Shown here in pieces: positions 19,374 through 28,735 of a stretch of 64,000 nucleotides of DNA. Under the pieces are notes generated by a model. The model did not search any database. It was not told the origin of the DNA and was given only the letters and a program-made list of their open reading frames with translations. Positions within the stretch are counted from its first letter, which is position 1. Each line of letters starts with the position of its first letter. Position numbers and translations under genes: made by a program. Source of the DNA: Ensifer adhaerens (GTDB taxonomy: Bacteria > Pseudomonadota > Alphaproteobacteria > Rhizobiales > Rhizobiaceae); assembly GCF_020035535.1 (NCBI RefSeq), contig NZ_CP083349.1:310001-374000 (forward strand). The letters are read 5' to 3'.

Positions 19374-20519
19374 ATGAATCCAGCGACACGCTCCCCCCTC
19401 ATGTGGGTTGTCCACCTTTCGGTCCTTTTGATCGTGGCGCTCTGGACGCTGCCGACCGCCGGCTTGTTGATCTCGTCACTGCGCGACAAGGATCAGCTCG
19501 CTGTTTCCGGCTGGTGGACGGCGCTTTCGACATCGTCGCAGAACATCGTCGTCCGGGCGCCCGGTCCTGAGAGTCAGGTCGAGCGCGACGGCAAGTTCGT
19601 GATCGCCGGCAATCTGCTCGAAGGGCAGGCGGGGCAGATTTCCGCCTTCGGCTTCAACAGCCGCGAGCCGACTGCGTTCAAGGCCGGTGAGACCGCCGAA
19701 CTCAACGACGGCGAAAAACTGACGGTTCAGGCCGACGGCAATTTCGAGATCGTCTCAGACAAGAAGATGGAAGGAAGCCGCGGCCAGCGCGTGTTCATCA
19801 CGGCCTCGTCGCCGCCGCGCTTCACCTTCGACAACTATGCCGAGGTGCTGGCCGCCGAAAACATTGGCCGGTCCTTCATCAACTCGCTGACCGTCGCGGT
19901 GCCCGCGACGATCATTCCGATCATGATTGCCGCCTTCGCGGCCTATGCGCTTGCCTGGATGCCGTTCCCTGGCCGGGCAATTCTGATTGCCGTCGTCGTC
20001 GGCCTTCTGGTCGTGCCGCTGCAGATGTCGCTGATCCCGCTGCTGAAGCTCTATAACGGTGTCGGTACAATCTTGGGCGTGCCGCCCAAGACCTATGTCG
20101 GCATCTGGCTGGCGCATACCGGCTTCGGCCTGCCGCTGGCGATCTATCTCTTGCGCAACTACATGGCCGGCCTGCCGCGCGAAATCATGGAATCCGCCCG
20201 CGTCGATGGCGCCAGCGATTTCGATATCTTCGTCAAGATCATCCTGCCCTTGTCCTTCCCGGCGCTTGCCTCGTTCGCGATTTTCCAGTTCCTTTGGACC
20301 TGGAACGACCTTCTGGTGGCGATCGTGTTCCTGGGGGCGGGGCCGGACGAATTGGTCCTGACGGGCCGGCTCGTCAACTTGCTCGGTTCACGCGGCGGCA
20401 ATTGGGAAATCCTGACGGCCTCCGCCTTCATTACCATCATCGTTCCGCTGATCGTCTTCTTCAGCCTGCAACGCTATCTCGTGCGCGGCTTGCTGGCGGG
20501 TTCGGTCAAGGGCGGCTGA
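19374..20519 (+). CDS. aglG: Alpha-glucoside ABC transporter permease AglG
   Basis: The 381-residue product is a MalG-like permease with the coupling motif ESARVDGASDFDIFVKIILP near residue 272. It is about 100 residues longer than typical MalG proteins. The extra length is a soluble insert between the first and second membrane segments (about residues 40-140). This insert is rich in Gly/Glu/Lys with alternating hydrophobics, suggesting a small periplasmic beta domain. I recall rhizobial AglG proteins having this size, so I take it as a family feature. The stop is followed 22 bases later by aglA. Confidence 0.92.
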   Translation: MNPATRSPLMWVVHLSVLLIVALWTLPTAGLLISSLRDKDQLAVSGWWTALSTSSQNIVVRAPGPESQVERDGKFVIAGNLLEGQAGQISAFGFNSREPTAFKAGETAELNDGEKLTVQADGNFEIVSDKKMEGSRGQRVFITASSPPRFTFDNYAEVLAAENIGRSFINSLTVAVPATIIPIMIAAFAAYALAWMPFPGRAILIAVVVGLLVVPLQMSLIPLLKLYNGVGTILGVPPKTYVGIWLAHTGFGLPLAIYLLRNYMAGLPREIMESARVDGASDFDIFVKIILPLSFPALASFAIFQFLWTWNDLLVAIVFLGAGPDELVLTGRLVNLLGSRGGNWEILTASAFITIIVPLIVFFSLQRYLVRGLLAGSVKGG

Positions 20520-20541
20520 CTATCAAGGACCACCAGAGAAA

Positions 20542-22200
20542 ATGAGCATGACCGAAATGAGCAACTCCACTTTGCAACCGGACCGGGACTGGTGGCGCGG
20601 CGCGGTGATCTATCAGATCTATCCGCGCTCCTATCAGGACTCCAACGACGACGGCATCGGCGACCTGAAGGGCATCGTTGCCCGGCTGCCGCACATCGCC
20701 GCCCTCGGTGCCGATGCAATCTGGATTTCGCCGTTCTTCACCTCGCCGATGAAGGACTTCGGTTACGACGTCTCCAACTACACCGATGTCGACCATATCT
20801 TCGGCAGCCTTGCGGATTTCGATGCCGTGATAGCTGAGGCGCACCGCCTCGGCATCCGGGTGATGATCGATCTGGTGTTATCGCATACCTCGGACCAGCA
20901 TCCCTGGTTCGTCGAGAGCCGGTCGAGCCGGACGAACGCCAAGGCGGATTGGTACGTCTGGGCAGACTCCAAACCCGACGGCACGCCGCCCAACAACTGG
21001 CTGTCGATCTTCGGTGGCTCGGCCTGGGCGTGGGATCCGACCCGCCTGCAGTATTACCTGCACAACTTCCTGACCTCGCAGCCGGACCTCAATCTGCACA
21101 ATCCGGAGGTTCAGGAAGCGCTTCTCGGCGTCGAACGCTTCTGGCTGGAGCGCGGTGTTGACGGCTTCCGCCTCGACACCATCAACTTCTATTTCCATGA
21201 CAAGCAGCTGCGTGACAATCCGGCACTGGCGCCGGAGCGCCGCAACGCCCAGACCGCGCCTGCCGTGAACCCCTACAACTATCAGGAACATCTCTACGAC
21301 AAGAATCAGCCGGAGAACCTGGCATTCCTGAAGCGCTTCCGCGCCGTCATGGACGAATTCCCCGCGATCGCCGCGGTCGGCGAGGTCGGCGACAGCCAGC
21401 GCGGCCTGGAGATCGCCGGCGAATACACCTCCGGCGGCGACAAGATGCAGATGTGCTACGCGTTCGAGTTCCTGGCGCCGGATCCGCTGACGCCGGCGAC
21501 CGTTGCCGAGGTTCTCGGGAATTTCCAAAAGGCTGCGCCCGAAGGCTGGGCCTGCTGGGCCTTCTCCAACCACGACGTCGTGCGCCATGTCAGCCGCTGG
21601 AGTGAAGGTGTTGCCGATCGCGACGCGCATGCGAAGCTTCTCGCGAGCCTGTTGATGTCGCTACGCGGCTCGGTCTGTATCTATCAGGGCGAGGAGCTGG
21701 CACTGACGGAGGCGGAACTTGCCTATGAGGATCTGAAGGATCCCTATGGGATCCAGTTCTGGCCCGACTTCAAGGGCCGCGACGGCTGCCGCACGCCGAT
21801 GGTTTGGGATGGCGCGGCGGTCAATGGCGGCTTCGGCGCCGCCAAACCTTGGCTGCCGGTGCCCTCAGAGCATCTCCAGCGCGCCGTGTCGATCCAGCAG
21901 GGCGACGAGGCCTCGGTCCTCGAACACTATCGCCGCTTCCTGCATTTCCGGAAGGCGCATCCGGCGTTTGCCAAGGGCGAGATCGAGTTCGTAAGCACGG
22001 ATACTCCGGTTCTCGCCTTCGTGCGCAGCTACGGCAACGAGAAGATCTTCTGCCTCTTCAACATGAGCGGCGAGCCAGTGGCGGCCCTGTTGCCGAATGA
22101 ACCGCTTGCCGCGCTGGAGGGGCATGGCTTCGTTGCCGAGGTCGGGGCTGGAACGGTCAAGCTTTCAGCCTGGGGCGCGTTTTTCGCGCGGATGGTATGA
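20542..22200 (+). CDS. aglA: Alpha-glucosidase AglA (glycoside hydrolase family 13)
   Basis: The 552-residue product has no signal peptide, so it acts in the cytoplasm on imported alpha-glucosides. The GH13 (beta/alpha)8 barrel starts at AVIYQIYPRSYQDSNDDGIG near residue 20. The conserved regions are readable: VMIDLVLSHTSDQH, GFRLDTINFYF with the nucleophile Asp near residue 215, AVGEVGD with the acid/base Glu near 278, and FSNHDVVRH near 338. Members act on sucrose, maltose or trehalose. The gene lies between the permease and ATPase genes of the transporter, so uptake and hydrolysis are expressed together. Confidence 0.93.
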   Translation: MSMTEMSNSTLQPDRDWWRGAVIYQIYPRSYQDSNDDGIGDLKGIVARLPHIAALGADAIWISPFFTSPMKDFGYDVSNYTDVDHIFGSLADFDAVIAEAHRLGIRVMIDLVLSHTSDQHPWFVESRSSRTNAKADWYVWADSKPDGTPPNNWLSIFGGSAWAWDPTRLQYYLHNFLTSQPDLNLHNPEVQEALLGVERFWLERGVDGFRLDTINFYFHDKQLRDNPALAPERRNAQTAPAVNPYNYQEHLYDKNQPENLAFLKRFRAVMDEFPAIAAVGEVGDSQRGLEIAGEYTSGGDKMQMCYAFEFLAPDPLTPATVAEVLGNFQKAAPEGWACWAFSNHDVVRHVSRWSEGVADRDAHAKLLASLLMSLRGSVCIYQGEELALTEAELAYEDLKDPYGIQFWPDFKGRDGCRTPMVWDGAAVNGGFGAAKPWLPVPSEHLQRAVSIQQGDEASVLEHYRRFLHFRKAHPAFAKGEIEFVSTDTPVLAFVRSYGNEKIFCLFNMSGEPVAALLPNEPLAALEGHGFVAEVGAGTVKLSAWGAFFARMV

Positions 22201-22257
22201 TTCTGATGAACAATATGAGAGCAAGGACAGACGGGAAGATTCGAAGGGGAGGGTGCA

Positions 22258-23346
22258 ATGACAGGTCTGCTGCTTAAAGATATCCGCAAGTCCTACGGCG
22301 CGGTCGATGTCATTCATGGCATCAATCTCGACATCAAGCAGGGCGAGTTCATCGTCTTCGTCGGCCCGTCCGGCTGCGGAAAGTCGACGCTGCTGCGCAT
22401 GATCGCGGGTCTCGAGGAGATCACCGGCGGCGACATGTTCATCGATGGCGAGCGCGTCAACACCGTGCCGCCGTCGAAGCGCGGCATTGCCATGGTGTTC
22501 CAGTCCTACGCGCTCTACCCGCACATGACGGTTTACGACAACATGGCCTTCGGCATGCGGATCGCCAAGGAGACGAAGGAGGAGATCGACCGTCGCGTGC
22601 GTAACGCCGCCGATATCCTGCAGCTCACCAAATATCTAGACCGCTTGCCCAAGGCTCTGTCCGGTGGCCAGCGCCAGCGCGTCGCCATTGGCCGCGCGAT
22701 CTGCCGTGACCCCAAGGTCTTCCTGTTCGACGAGCCGCTGTCGAACCTGGATGCGGCCCTGCGCGTCGCCACCCGCATCGAGATCGCCAAGCTCAGTGAG
22801 CAGATGGCGGACACGACGATGATCTACGTCACTCACGACCAGGTGGAGGCGATGACGCTCGCCGACCGCATCGTGGTTCTGTCACAGGGGCACATCGAGC
22901 AGGTGGGCGCGCCGTTGGAACTCTATGAGCGTCCGGCCAATCTCTTCGTCGCCCGTTTCATCGGTTCACCGGCGATGAACATCATTCCCTCGACGGTGAC
23001 GGCATCCGGTGCGCAGACAACGGTTAAGCTGACCGGCGGCAAGAGCGTGACCCTCGATATCCCGACCGACGCATCACAGAACGGCAAGACGGCGAGCTTC
23101 GGCGTGCGACCTGAAGATCTGCAGGTGAGCACGGGCGACGATTTCCTGTTCGAAGGTACGGTCTCGATCGTCGAGGCGCTCGGCGAAGTGACGCTGCTCT
23201 ACATCGAGGGGCTCGTCGACAAGGAGCCAATCATCGCCAAGATCCCCGGCATCCTGCCGGTTCACCGCGGTGACAAAGTGCGCTTCACCGCGGACAAGGC
23301 CAAGCTGCACCTCTTCGATGCCGAAGGCCGCAGCTATCGCACCTGA
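22258..23346 (+). CDS. aglK: Alpha-glucoside ABC transporter ATPase AglK
   Basis: The 362-residue product is a MalK/UgpC-type ATPase. Walker A (GPSGCGKST) near residue 38, the Q-loop in MVFQSYALYPHMTVYDN, the signature LSGGQRQRVAIGRA near residue 135, Walker B (KVFLFDEPLSNLD) and the switch His in VTHDQVEA are all intact. The C-terminal third is a TOBE-type regulatory domain. It powers the AglFG channel from the cytoplasmic side. ATG 22258 lies after GGGGAGGG. A strong terminator follows, so this is the last gene of the operon. Confidence 0.94.
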   Translation: MTGLLLKDIRKSYGAVDVIHGINLDIKQGEFIVFVGPSGCGKSTLLRMIAGLEEITGGDMFIDGERVNTVPPSKRGIAMVFQSYALYPHMTVYDNMAFGMRIAKETKEEIDRRVRNAADILQLTKYLDRLPKALSGGQRQRVAIGRAICRDPKVFLFDEPLSNLDAALRVATRIEIAKLSEQMADTTMIYVTHDQVEAMTLADRIVVLSQGHIEQVGAPLELYERPANLFVARFIGSPAMNIIPSTVTASGAQTTVKLTGGKSVTLDIPTDASQNGKTASFGVRPEDLQVSTGDDFLFEGTVSIVEALGEVTLLYIEGLVDKEPIIAKIPGILPVHRGDKVRFTADKAKLHLFDAEGRSYRT

Positions 23347-23374
23347 GCGACGACGTCGACCTCACGTTTTTCGA

Positions 23375-23402
23375 CCCGCCCTTAAAATCGGGCGGGTTTT
23401 TT
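23375..23402 (+). terminator. Rho-independent terminator of the agl operon
   Basis: CCCGCCC (23375-23381) pairs perfectly with GGGCGGG (23390-23396) around an 8-base AT-rich loop and is followed by six T. It lies 28 bases after the aglK stop. Confidence 0.92.
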
Positions 23403-23481
23403 CAATGCAACCGGCCGATCAAACCCTCTGTTAAATCTCTGCCGCTAATCTGTCTCAAAAGGGGATAAGAAAGGCATATCG

Positions 23482-23892
23482 ATGAGAGGCGCGGCGCCTG
23501 TGATGCACCAGCACTTCCTGAACAAGGAAGAGTCCTTCATGTACGATCGGGAAGCGAGCTTTCCGATGGAGGACACCCGGAACGAAGCGCGCATCGAATA
23601 CACCGAAAAGGGCATGACGCAGCTGAGTTCTCGCCGCTGCGAAATCCTCAAGCTCTCCAAGAGCGGCGCCGTTCTCGGCATCCTGACCCAGTACCAGCTG
23701 CCGCAGAATTTCTATCTGGATATCCCGAGCGCCCGCATCCAGATGGTCGGCTGCCTGCTGAAGCGGGTGCACGCCAACAATGTCGTCGAAGCCCGCTTTC
23801 TCCGTCTGCTGACCGACCGCGATCTCAATCGCATCTTCGTCTACAGCACCCATCCGAACCACCGGAACCGCACGCTCGACATCTACCGTTAA
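23482..23892 (+). CDS. PilZ-domain-like protein (putative c-di-GMP effector)
   Basis: The 136-residue product has no signal peptide or membrane segment. Residues about 50-66 read SSRRCEILKLSKSGAVLGI, which resembles the PilZ pattern of an Arg-rich stretch followed by a Ser-x-x-Gly turn. The C-terminal part is beta-rich and ends Arg-Thr-Leu-Asp-Ile-Tyr-Arg. The RxxxR element is not exact, so c-di-GMP binding is uncertain. ATG 23539 after AAGGAAGAG is a reasonable alternative start. It lies alone between the agl terminator and the broken GFA gene. Confidence 0.6.
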   Translation: MRGAAPVMHQHFLNKEESFMYDREASFPMEDTRNEARIEYTEKGMTQLSSRRCEILKLSKSGAVLGILTQYQLPQNFYLDIPSARIQMVGCLLKRVHANNVVEARFLRLLTDRDLNRIFVYSTHPNHRNRTLDIYR

Positions 23893-23970
23893 CCAGTACG
23901 CTCAGGTCTTGACCGGCGTGCAAGGTTCAATGGAAGGTTGTGGTTCCCGCAACGGATTCGGACCACACCC

Positions 23971-24336
23971 ATGCAGCGACCGTATCGGCTTTCCTGCCAT
24001 TGCGGAGACATCGCCATCGAAGTCGACGAGGAGCTGAGAGGCCTCGTCGACTGCAATTGCTCGACCTGCCGGCGCTCCGGTTTCCTGCACTGGAAGGTGG
24101 ATGCAGCCAAGGTGAAGCTGCTTACCGAGAAGCGCCGCCTGTCGAGTTACATCTGGCGCGGGCTTAGCGAGGGGCATTAGTTTTGCCCGACCTGCTCGAC
24201 GCCGATCATGCGCAGCGGCTACCCGGACAACCGGATTTCCATCAATGCCCGCTGCATCGAAGGCGTCGATGTCTTCACGCTCGAAATAGAGCGCTATGAC
24301 GGTCGCAACGACATGTTCCCTGGCCCGCTGCCGTAA
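23971..24336 (+). pseudogene. GFA/CENP-V family protein interrupted by an in-frame TAG
   Basis: Starting at ATG 23971, the frame encodes MQRPYRLSCHCGDIAIEVDE and a CNCSTCRRSGF segment, then meets TAG at 24178-24180. The same frame continues without a gap for 51 more codons to TAA 24334, reading FCPTCSTPIMRSGYPDNRIS and onward. Joined across the stop, this is a normal GFA-domain protein of about 120 residues with its zinc ligands (Cys-x-Cys, Cys-x-Cys-x-x-Cys, Cys-x-x-Cys). The stop removes the last Cys pair, so the 69-residue product should not fold. The likely ancestral codon is CAG or another one-base neighbour. Family members include S-(hydroxymethyl)glutathione synthase relatives. Confidence 0.8.
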
Positions 24337-24374
24337 GCGGTGCCGATGTCACGCGCCTTCGAACGGACCTGACG

Positions 24375-24398
24375 AAAACGCCGCTCCAAGGGAGCGGC
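24375..24398 (-). terminator. Terminator of the zwf-pgl-edd operon
   Basis: GCCGCTCC (24380-24387) pairs with GGAGCGGC (24391-24398) around a 3-base loop. On the minus strand the stem is followed after one base by TTTT. It lies about 40 bases after the edd stop. On the plus strand the T-run is offset by ten bases, so activity there should be weaker. Confidence 0.75.
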
Positions 24399-24437
24399 GC
24401 TCTGCTTTTCCGGAGCGTGCAGGCCCGGAGGAATGCG

Positions 24438-26258
24438 CTAATGGAAGAGAACGCTGGCGCCGTGATCGGCCGTGCCGGCAATTGCGCGGAACGGCGCGAA
24501 AAGCTCGCGCCCCATGCCGAACTCGTTGTCCGATAGGTCGGCATGCGCCGGCACGCGCGTCTTCAGCGCGATGTCTTCGACCAGGACTTCGATCGTTCCG
24601 GCTGTCGCATCGATGCGGACGATGTCGCCTTCCTGGATGCGAGCGATCGGGCCGCCGTCCTTGGCTTCCGGCGTCACGTGGATCGCCGCAGGCACCTTGC
24701 CCGAGGCGCCCGACATGCGGCCGTCCGTCAGGATGGCGACGCGCTGACCGCGATCCTGGAGGATGCCGAGCACGGTCGTCAGCTTGTGCAACTCGGGCAT
24801 GCCGTTCGCCTTCGGGCCCTGGAAGCGCACGACGGCGACGAAATCGCCTTCGAGCTTGCCGGCCTTGAACGCGGCATTGAGCTCGGCCTGATCGTGGAAG
24901 ATCTTGGCCGGCGCCTCGATGACGTGACGATCCGGCTTGACGGCGGAGATCTTGATGACCGCCTTGCCGAGATTACCGGTCAGCATCTTCAGGCCACCGG
25001 TATGCTGGAACGGTTGGTCGATGGTCGCGAGCACCTTAGGATCGGCGCTTTCCTTCGGCGTCGGCACGCGTTCGACCCCGCCGTTGGCGCCGAGACGGAT
25101 ATCGATTTTGTAGGCGTCGAGGCCCTGGCCGAAGACGGTGCGGACATCATCGTGCAGCAGGCCGCCGCGAAGAAGCTGGCTGATCAGGAAGCCCATACCG
25201 CCGGCGGCGTGGAAGTGGTTCACATCGGCAAGCCCGTTCGGATAGACGCGCGCGAGCAGCGGCACGATATCGGAGAGCTCGGAAATATCCTGCCAGGTGA
25301 GAACGATGCCGGCAGCGCGCGCCATGGCGACGAGGTGCATGGTGTGATTGGTCGAGCCGCCTGTCGCATGCAGACCGACGACACCGTTGACGATCGAACG
25401 CTCGTCGATCATTTCGCCTGCCGGCGTGAATTCGTTGCCCATGGCGGTGATCGCGAGCGCCCGCTTGGCGGCTTCCTTCGTGAGCGCGTCGCGTAGCGGC
25501 GTGCCCGGATTGACGAAGGAGGCACCGGGCATGTGGAAGCCCATGATCTCCATCAGCATCTGGTTGGAGTTGGCGGTGCCGTAGAAGGTGCAGGTGCCGG
25601 GACCGTGGTAGGACTTGGACTCCGCCTCCAGGAGCTCGTCGCGGCCGACCTTGCCTTCGGCGAAGAGCTGGCGCACCCGCGCCTTCTCGTCGTTCGGTAG
25701 ACCCGAGGTCATCGGGCCGGCGGGCACGAAGACGGCCGGCAGATGGCCGAAGGTCAGCGCCGCGATGACGAGGCCCGGCACGATCTTGTCGCAGACGCCC
25801 AGATAGACGGTGGAATCGAACATGTTGTGCGACAGGCCGACACCGGCGGCCATGGCGATCAGGTCGCGTGAAAAGAGCGAAAGCTCCATGCCGGGCTGGC
25901 CTTGCGTGACGCCGTCGCACATGGCCGGCACGCCACCCGCAACCTGCGCGACGCCGCCAGCCGCGCGTGCCGCCTCGCGGATCAGCGCCGGATAGGTCTC
26001 GAACGGCTGATGGGCCGAAAGCATGTCATTGTAGGAGGTGATGATGCCGAGATTGGGCACGCGGTCGCCTGCCAGCGCCACCTTCTCAGCGGGGGAACAG
26101 ACGGCAAATCCGTGCGCGAGATTGCCGCAACCGAGCACGCTGCGGTGCGGGCCGCTTGAAGCCGCGCGGCGGACGCGGTCGAGATAGGGTTCGCGGTGGG
26201 GTTTGGAGCGCTCGACGATACGTGCGGTGATCGCGGCAATGCGGGAATCGGCGGACAT
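24438..26258 (-). CDS. edd: Phosphogluconate dehydratase Edd
   Basis: The 606-residue product converts 6-phosphogluconate to 2-keto-3-deoxy-6-phosphogluconate, the first committed step of the Entner-Doudoroff pathway. IlvD/Edd signatures are clear: [20 protein letters not shown] with an Fe-S Cys near residue 155, [20 protein letters not shown] with a second Cys near 222, and the C-terminal [18 protein letters not shown]. Length equals that of Edd, longer than IlvD (about 560). It is the last gene of zwf-pgl-edd, separated from pgl by about 230 bases with two inverted repeats, so it may be separately tuned. Confidence 0.96.
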   Translation of the reverse strand: MSADSRIAAITARIVERSKPHREPYLDRVRRAASSGPHRSVLGCGNLAHGFAVCSPAEKVALAGDRVPNLGIITSYNDMLSAHQPFETYPALIREAARAAGGVAQVAGGVPAMCDGVTQGQPGMELSLFSRDLIAMAAGVGLSHNMFDSTVYLGVCDKIVPGLVIAALTFGHLPAVFVPAGPMTSGLPNDEKARVRQLFAEGKVGRDELLEAESKSYHGPGTCTFYGTANSNQMLMEIMGFHMPGASFVNPGTPLRDALTKEAAKRALAITAMGNEFTPAGEMIDERSIVNGVVGLHATGGSTNHTMHLVAMARAAGIVLTWQDISELSDIVPLLARVYPNGLADVNHFHAAGGMGFLISQLLRGGLLHDDVRTVFGQGLDAYKIDIRLGANGGVERVPTPKESADPKVLATIDQPFQHTGGLKMLTGNLGKAVIKISAVKPDRHVIEAPAKIFHDQAELNAAFKAGKLEGDFVAVVRFQGPKANGMPELHKLTTVLGILQDRGQRVAILTDGRMSGASGKVPAAIHVTPEAKDGGPIARIQEGDIVRIDATAGTIEVLVEDIALKTRVPAHADLSDNEFGMGRELFAPFRAIAGTADHGASVLFH

Positions 26259-26421
26259 GGCAAATCCTGTTCCGGAGCCTTGAAGCTCCTCATCTTCATC
26301 CAGTCATCGGTCCGGAACGCGGCGCGCTTGGGAGAACGCAAGTAGCGTCCCGGCATTTCTCAGAAACACGTGTCCGTTCCGATGGGAGCGCCACCGGCTG
26401 AACGCGTTTCCAAAAGTCCTA

Positions 26422-26440
26422 TTGGGTCGGTACGACCCAA
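26422..26440. promoter_or_regulatory. Inverted repeat upstream of edd
   Basis: TTGGGTCG and CGACCCAA form a perfect 8-bp inverted repeat around GTA, 164 bases upstream of the edd start codon. No T-run follows on the minus strand. It could be an operator for a sugar-acid regulator or an RNA hairpin; the sequence alone does not decide. Confidence 0.5.
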
Positions 26441-26463
26441 CATTATTCGATCTAGAGGCGCCC

Positions 26464-26489
26464 GCCGTGCGTTCACAGGAACGCACGGC
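26464..26489 (-). promoter_or_regulatory. Intercistronic stem-loop between pgl and edd
   Basis: GCCGTGCGTTC (26464-26474) pairs perfectly with GAACGCACGGC (26479-26489) around ACAG, 3 bases beyond the pgl stop. No T-run follows on the minus strand, so it is more likely an mRNA-stabilising or attenuating hairpin than a full terminator. Confidence 0.65.
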
Positions 26490-26492
26490 ACC

Positions 26493-27191
26493 TCAGGGCG
26501 CCCAGTAAATCTGTACCGGCGATACGGCACGGCGCAGCATTGCGCGGATCGGCATGTCCTTCTCGTCGCCGGCTTCTTCCGCCTTGGCGAGAACGGTCTT
26601 CTTGCCCTCGCCCTCGATGTGCAGCACCAGCAGCCGCGCATCCTGAAGGCTCGCGAAAGTAAAGGTCAGGCGCGGTTCGCCGGCACCTTCCGCTTCCATG
26701 GTGATTACGCCGCGCGGCGTTGCCGGATCGATGGCGCGCGCGAGGTGTGACCCACCCGGGAAGAACGATGCGGTATGCCCGTCCGTTCCCATGCCGAGAA
26801 TGGCGACATCGAACGGCGCGCCGATCTTGGCGGTTTCACGGCTTGCTGCCTCTGCCGCTGCGTCAGCGGACGGAGCCGCATGATAGAGGGGTACGAACGT
26901 CGCTGCTGCCGCTTTGTCCTGGAGCAGGTTGGCGGCAACCAGGCCATGGTTCGAGCGGTCGCTTTCCGGCGGCACGAAACGCTCGTCGACGAGCGTCACG
27001 CTCACCTTGTCCCAGGCGATGTCCTTCTTGGAAAGCGCCTGGAAGAAGGCCTTGGGGGTGGAGCCGCCGGAGACGGCGATACTTGCGGAACCGCGCGCGG
27101 TGATGCCGGCGGTCAGCGCCTGGCTTACGGCATCGGCAAGACCTTCCGCCAGTGCCGCACCATTCTGGAAGGTATGAAGCTTAGACGTCAT
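26493..27191 (-). CDS. pgl: 6-phosphogluconolactonase
   Basis: ATG 27191 gives 232 residues beginning MTSKLHTFQNGAALAEGLAD; a longer in-frame start overlapping zwf by about 140 bases is rejected. The glucosamine-6-phosphate isomerase-like fold is marked by ASIAVSGGSTPKAFFQALS near residue 35, VTLVDERFVPPESDRSNHG near 65, and ILGMGTDGHTASFFPG near 135. It hydrolyses 6-phosphogluconolactone made by Zwf. It starts 8 bases after the zwf stop and is clearly in the same operon. Confidence 0.95.
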   Translation of the reverse strand: MTSKLHTFQNGAALAEGLADAVSQALTAGITARGSASIAVSGGSTPKAFFQALSKKDIAWDKVSVTLVDERFVPPESDRSNHGLVAANLLQDKAAAATFVPLYHAAPSADAAAEAASRETAKIGAPFDVAILGMGTDGHTASFFPGGSHLARAIDPATPRGVITMEAEGAGEPRLTFTFASLQDARLLVLHIEGEGKKTVLAKAEEAGDEKDMPIRAMLRRAVSPVQIYWAP

Positions 27192-27199
27192 CGGCGCAC

Positions 27200-28675
27200 C
27201 TATATCGCATCGTTCCAAGTGCGGCCGTCGCGCTCGATCAGCGCGATCGACTGGCTCGGGCCCCAGGTGCCGGCGGTGTAGCCCTGGACCTGCTGCCCGG
27301 TTTCCTCCCAGGCCTTCAGGATCGGATCGACCCACTTCCATGCCGCCTCGACTTCGTCACGGCGCACGAACAGGGTCTGGTTGTTGCGGACGACGTCGAA
27401 GAGCAGGCGCTCATAGGCGTCGGCGTTGCGCACGGCAAAAGCCTCGGCAAAACTCATGTCGAGCGAGACGTTGCGCAAGCGCATGCCGCCCGGGCCAGGG
27501 TCCTTGATCATCAGCGACTGCTTCACGCCTTCGTTCGGCTGCAGGCGGATGACCAGCTGGTTGGCGGAGATGCGGCCGGCATTGTTGTCGAAGATCGAAT
27601 GCGGGATCTGCTTGAAGGTGATGACGATTTCAGACATGCGGCCGGCAAGGCGCTTGCCGGTGCGGATGTAGAAGGGCACGCCGGCCCAGCGCCAGTTGCT
27701 GACTTCCGCCTTGATCGCCACGAAGGTCTCGGTGTTGGAGACGCCGCCTTCGAGCTCTTCCAGGTAGCCCTTGACCGGGCCGCCGGCAGAGGCGCCGGCG
27801 CGGTACTGGCCGCGCACCGTCACCTGTTCGACGTTGGACGACGTGATCGGCTTCAGTGCCCTCAGCACCTTCAGCTTTTCGTCGCGAACCGCTTCTGCGT
27901 CCATCGAGGTCGGCGCTTCCATGGCGACGAAGCAGACGAGCTGCAGGATGTGGTTCTGCACCATGTCGCGCAGCGCACCGGCCTTGTCATAGTAGCCGGC
28001 ACGGTTTTCGAGGCCGACGGCTTCCGACACGGTGATCTGCACGTGGTCGATATGGGCGGAATTCCACAGCGGTTCGTAAAGCGCATTCGCAAAGCGCAGC
28101 GCCATCAGGTTCTGCACCGTCTCCTTGCCGAGATAGTGGTCGATGCGGAAGATCTGCTCTTCGCGGAACACCTTGCCGATCGTGTCGTTGAGCTCGGTCG
28201 CCGAGGCGAGGTCGCGGCCGATCGGTTTCTCGACGACGATGCGGGTGTTCTTGGTGATCAGCTTGTGATCGCGGATGCGTTCGGAAATGTCGCCGAAGAT
28301 TGCCGGGCCGACGGCTAGGTAAAAGGCGCGGATGCGCTCCTTGCCCTCTTCGAGGATCTTCTTCAGCGCGTCCCAGCCCTGATCCGACTTGGCGTCGACC
28401 GATACGTAGAACAGGCGTGCGGCGAACTTCGCGACTTCCTCTTCCTTGTATTCGTCAGCCTTCAGATGCTCCTTCAGTGCATCGACGGCAAACTTGCGAT
28501 AGTCCTCATGGCTGAGTGCCGCGCGCGACGCGCCGATGATGCGGGTCGGCTCTGTGATCTGGCCTTCCAACTGGCGGTGATAAAGCGCCGGCAACAGCTT
28601 GCGCTCCGCAAGATCGCCGGTGCCCCCGAACACCACATAGTCAAATGGTTCGACGGGAATGATCTGGCTGCTCAT
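27200..28675 (-). CDS. zwf: Glucose-6-phosphate 1-dehydrogenase
   Basis: The 491-residue product oxidises glucose-6-phosphate with NADP. The dinucleotide-binding segment FGGTGDLAERKLLPALYH near residue 17, VVEKPIGRDLASA near 150, and the active-site RIDHYLGKETVQN near 185 (catalytic His two residues before Lys-Glu-Thr) are intact. It is the first gene of zwf-pgl-edd, which turns glucose released from alpha-glucosides into Entner-Doudoroff intermediates. The upstream region holds a composite palindromic repeat (28736-28846). Confidence 0.97.
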   Translation of the reverse strand: MSSQIIPVEPFDYVVFGGTGDLAERKLLPALYHRQLEGQITEPTRIIGASRAALSHEDYRKFAVDALKEHLKADEYKEEEVAKFAARLFYVSVDAKSDQGWDALKKILEEGKERIRAFYLAVGPAIFGDISERIRDHKLITKNTRIVVEKPIGRDLASATELNDTIGKVFREEQIFRIDHYLGKETVQNLMALRFANALYEPLWNSAHIDHVQITVSEAVGLENRAGYYDKAGALRDMVQNHILQLVCFVAMEAPTSMDAEAVRDEKLKVLRALKPITSSNVEQVTVRGQYRAGASAGGPVKGYLEELEGGVSNTETFVAIKAEVSNWRWAGVPFYIRTGKRLAGRMSEIVITFKQIPHSIFDNNAGRISANQLVIRLQPNEGVKQSLMIKDPGPGGMRLRNVSLDMSFAEAFAVRNADAYERLLFDVVRNNQTLFVRRDEVEAAWKWVDPILKAWEETGQQVQGYTAGTWGPSQSIALIERDGRTWNDAI

Positions 28676-28735
28676 GGGATATCTCGATCTGTTCAGGTCA
28701 CGGGCACATATAATCTAATCGATTTAAAAGCGCTA

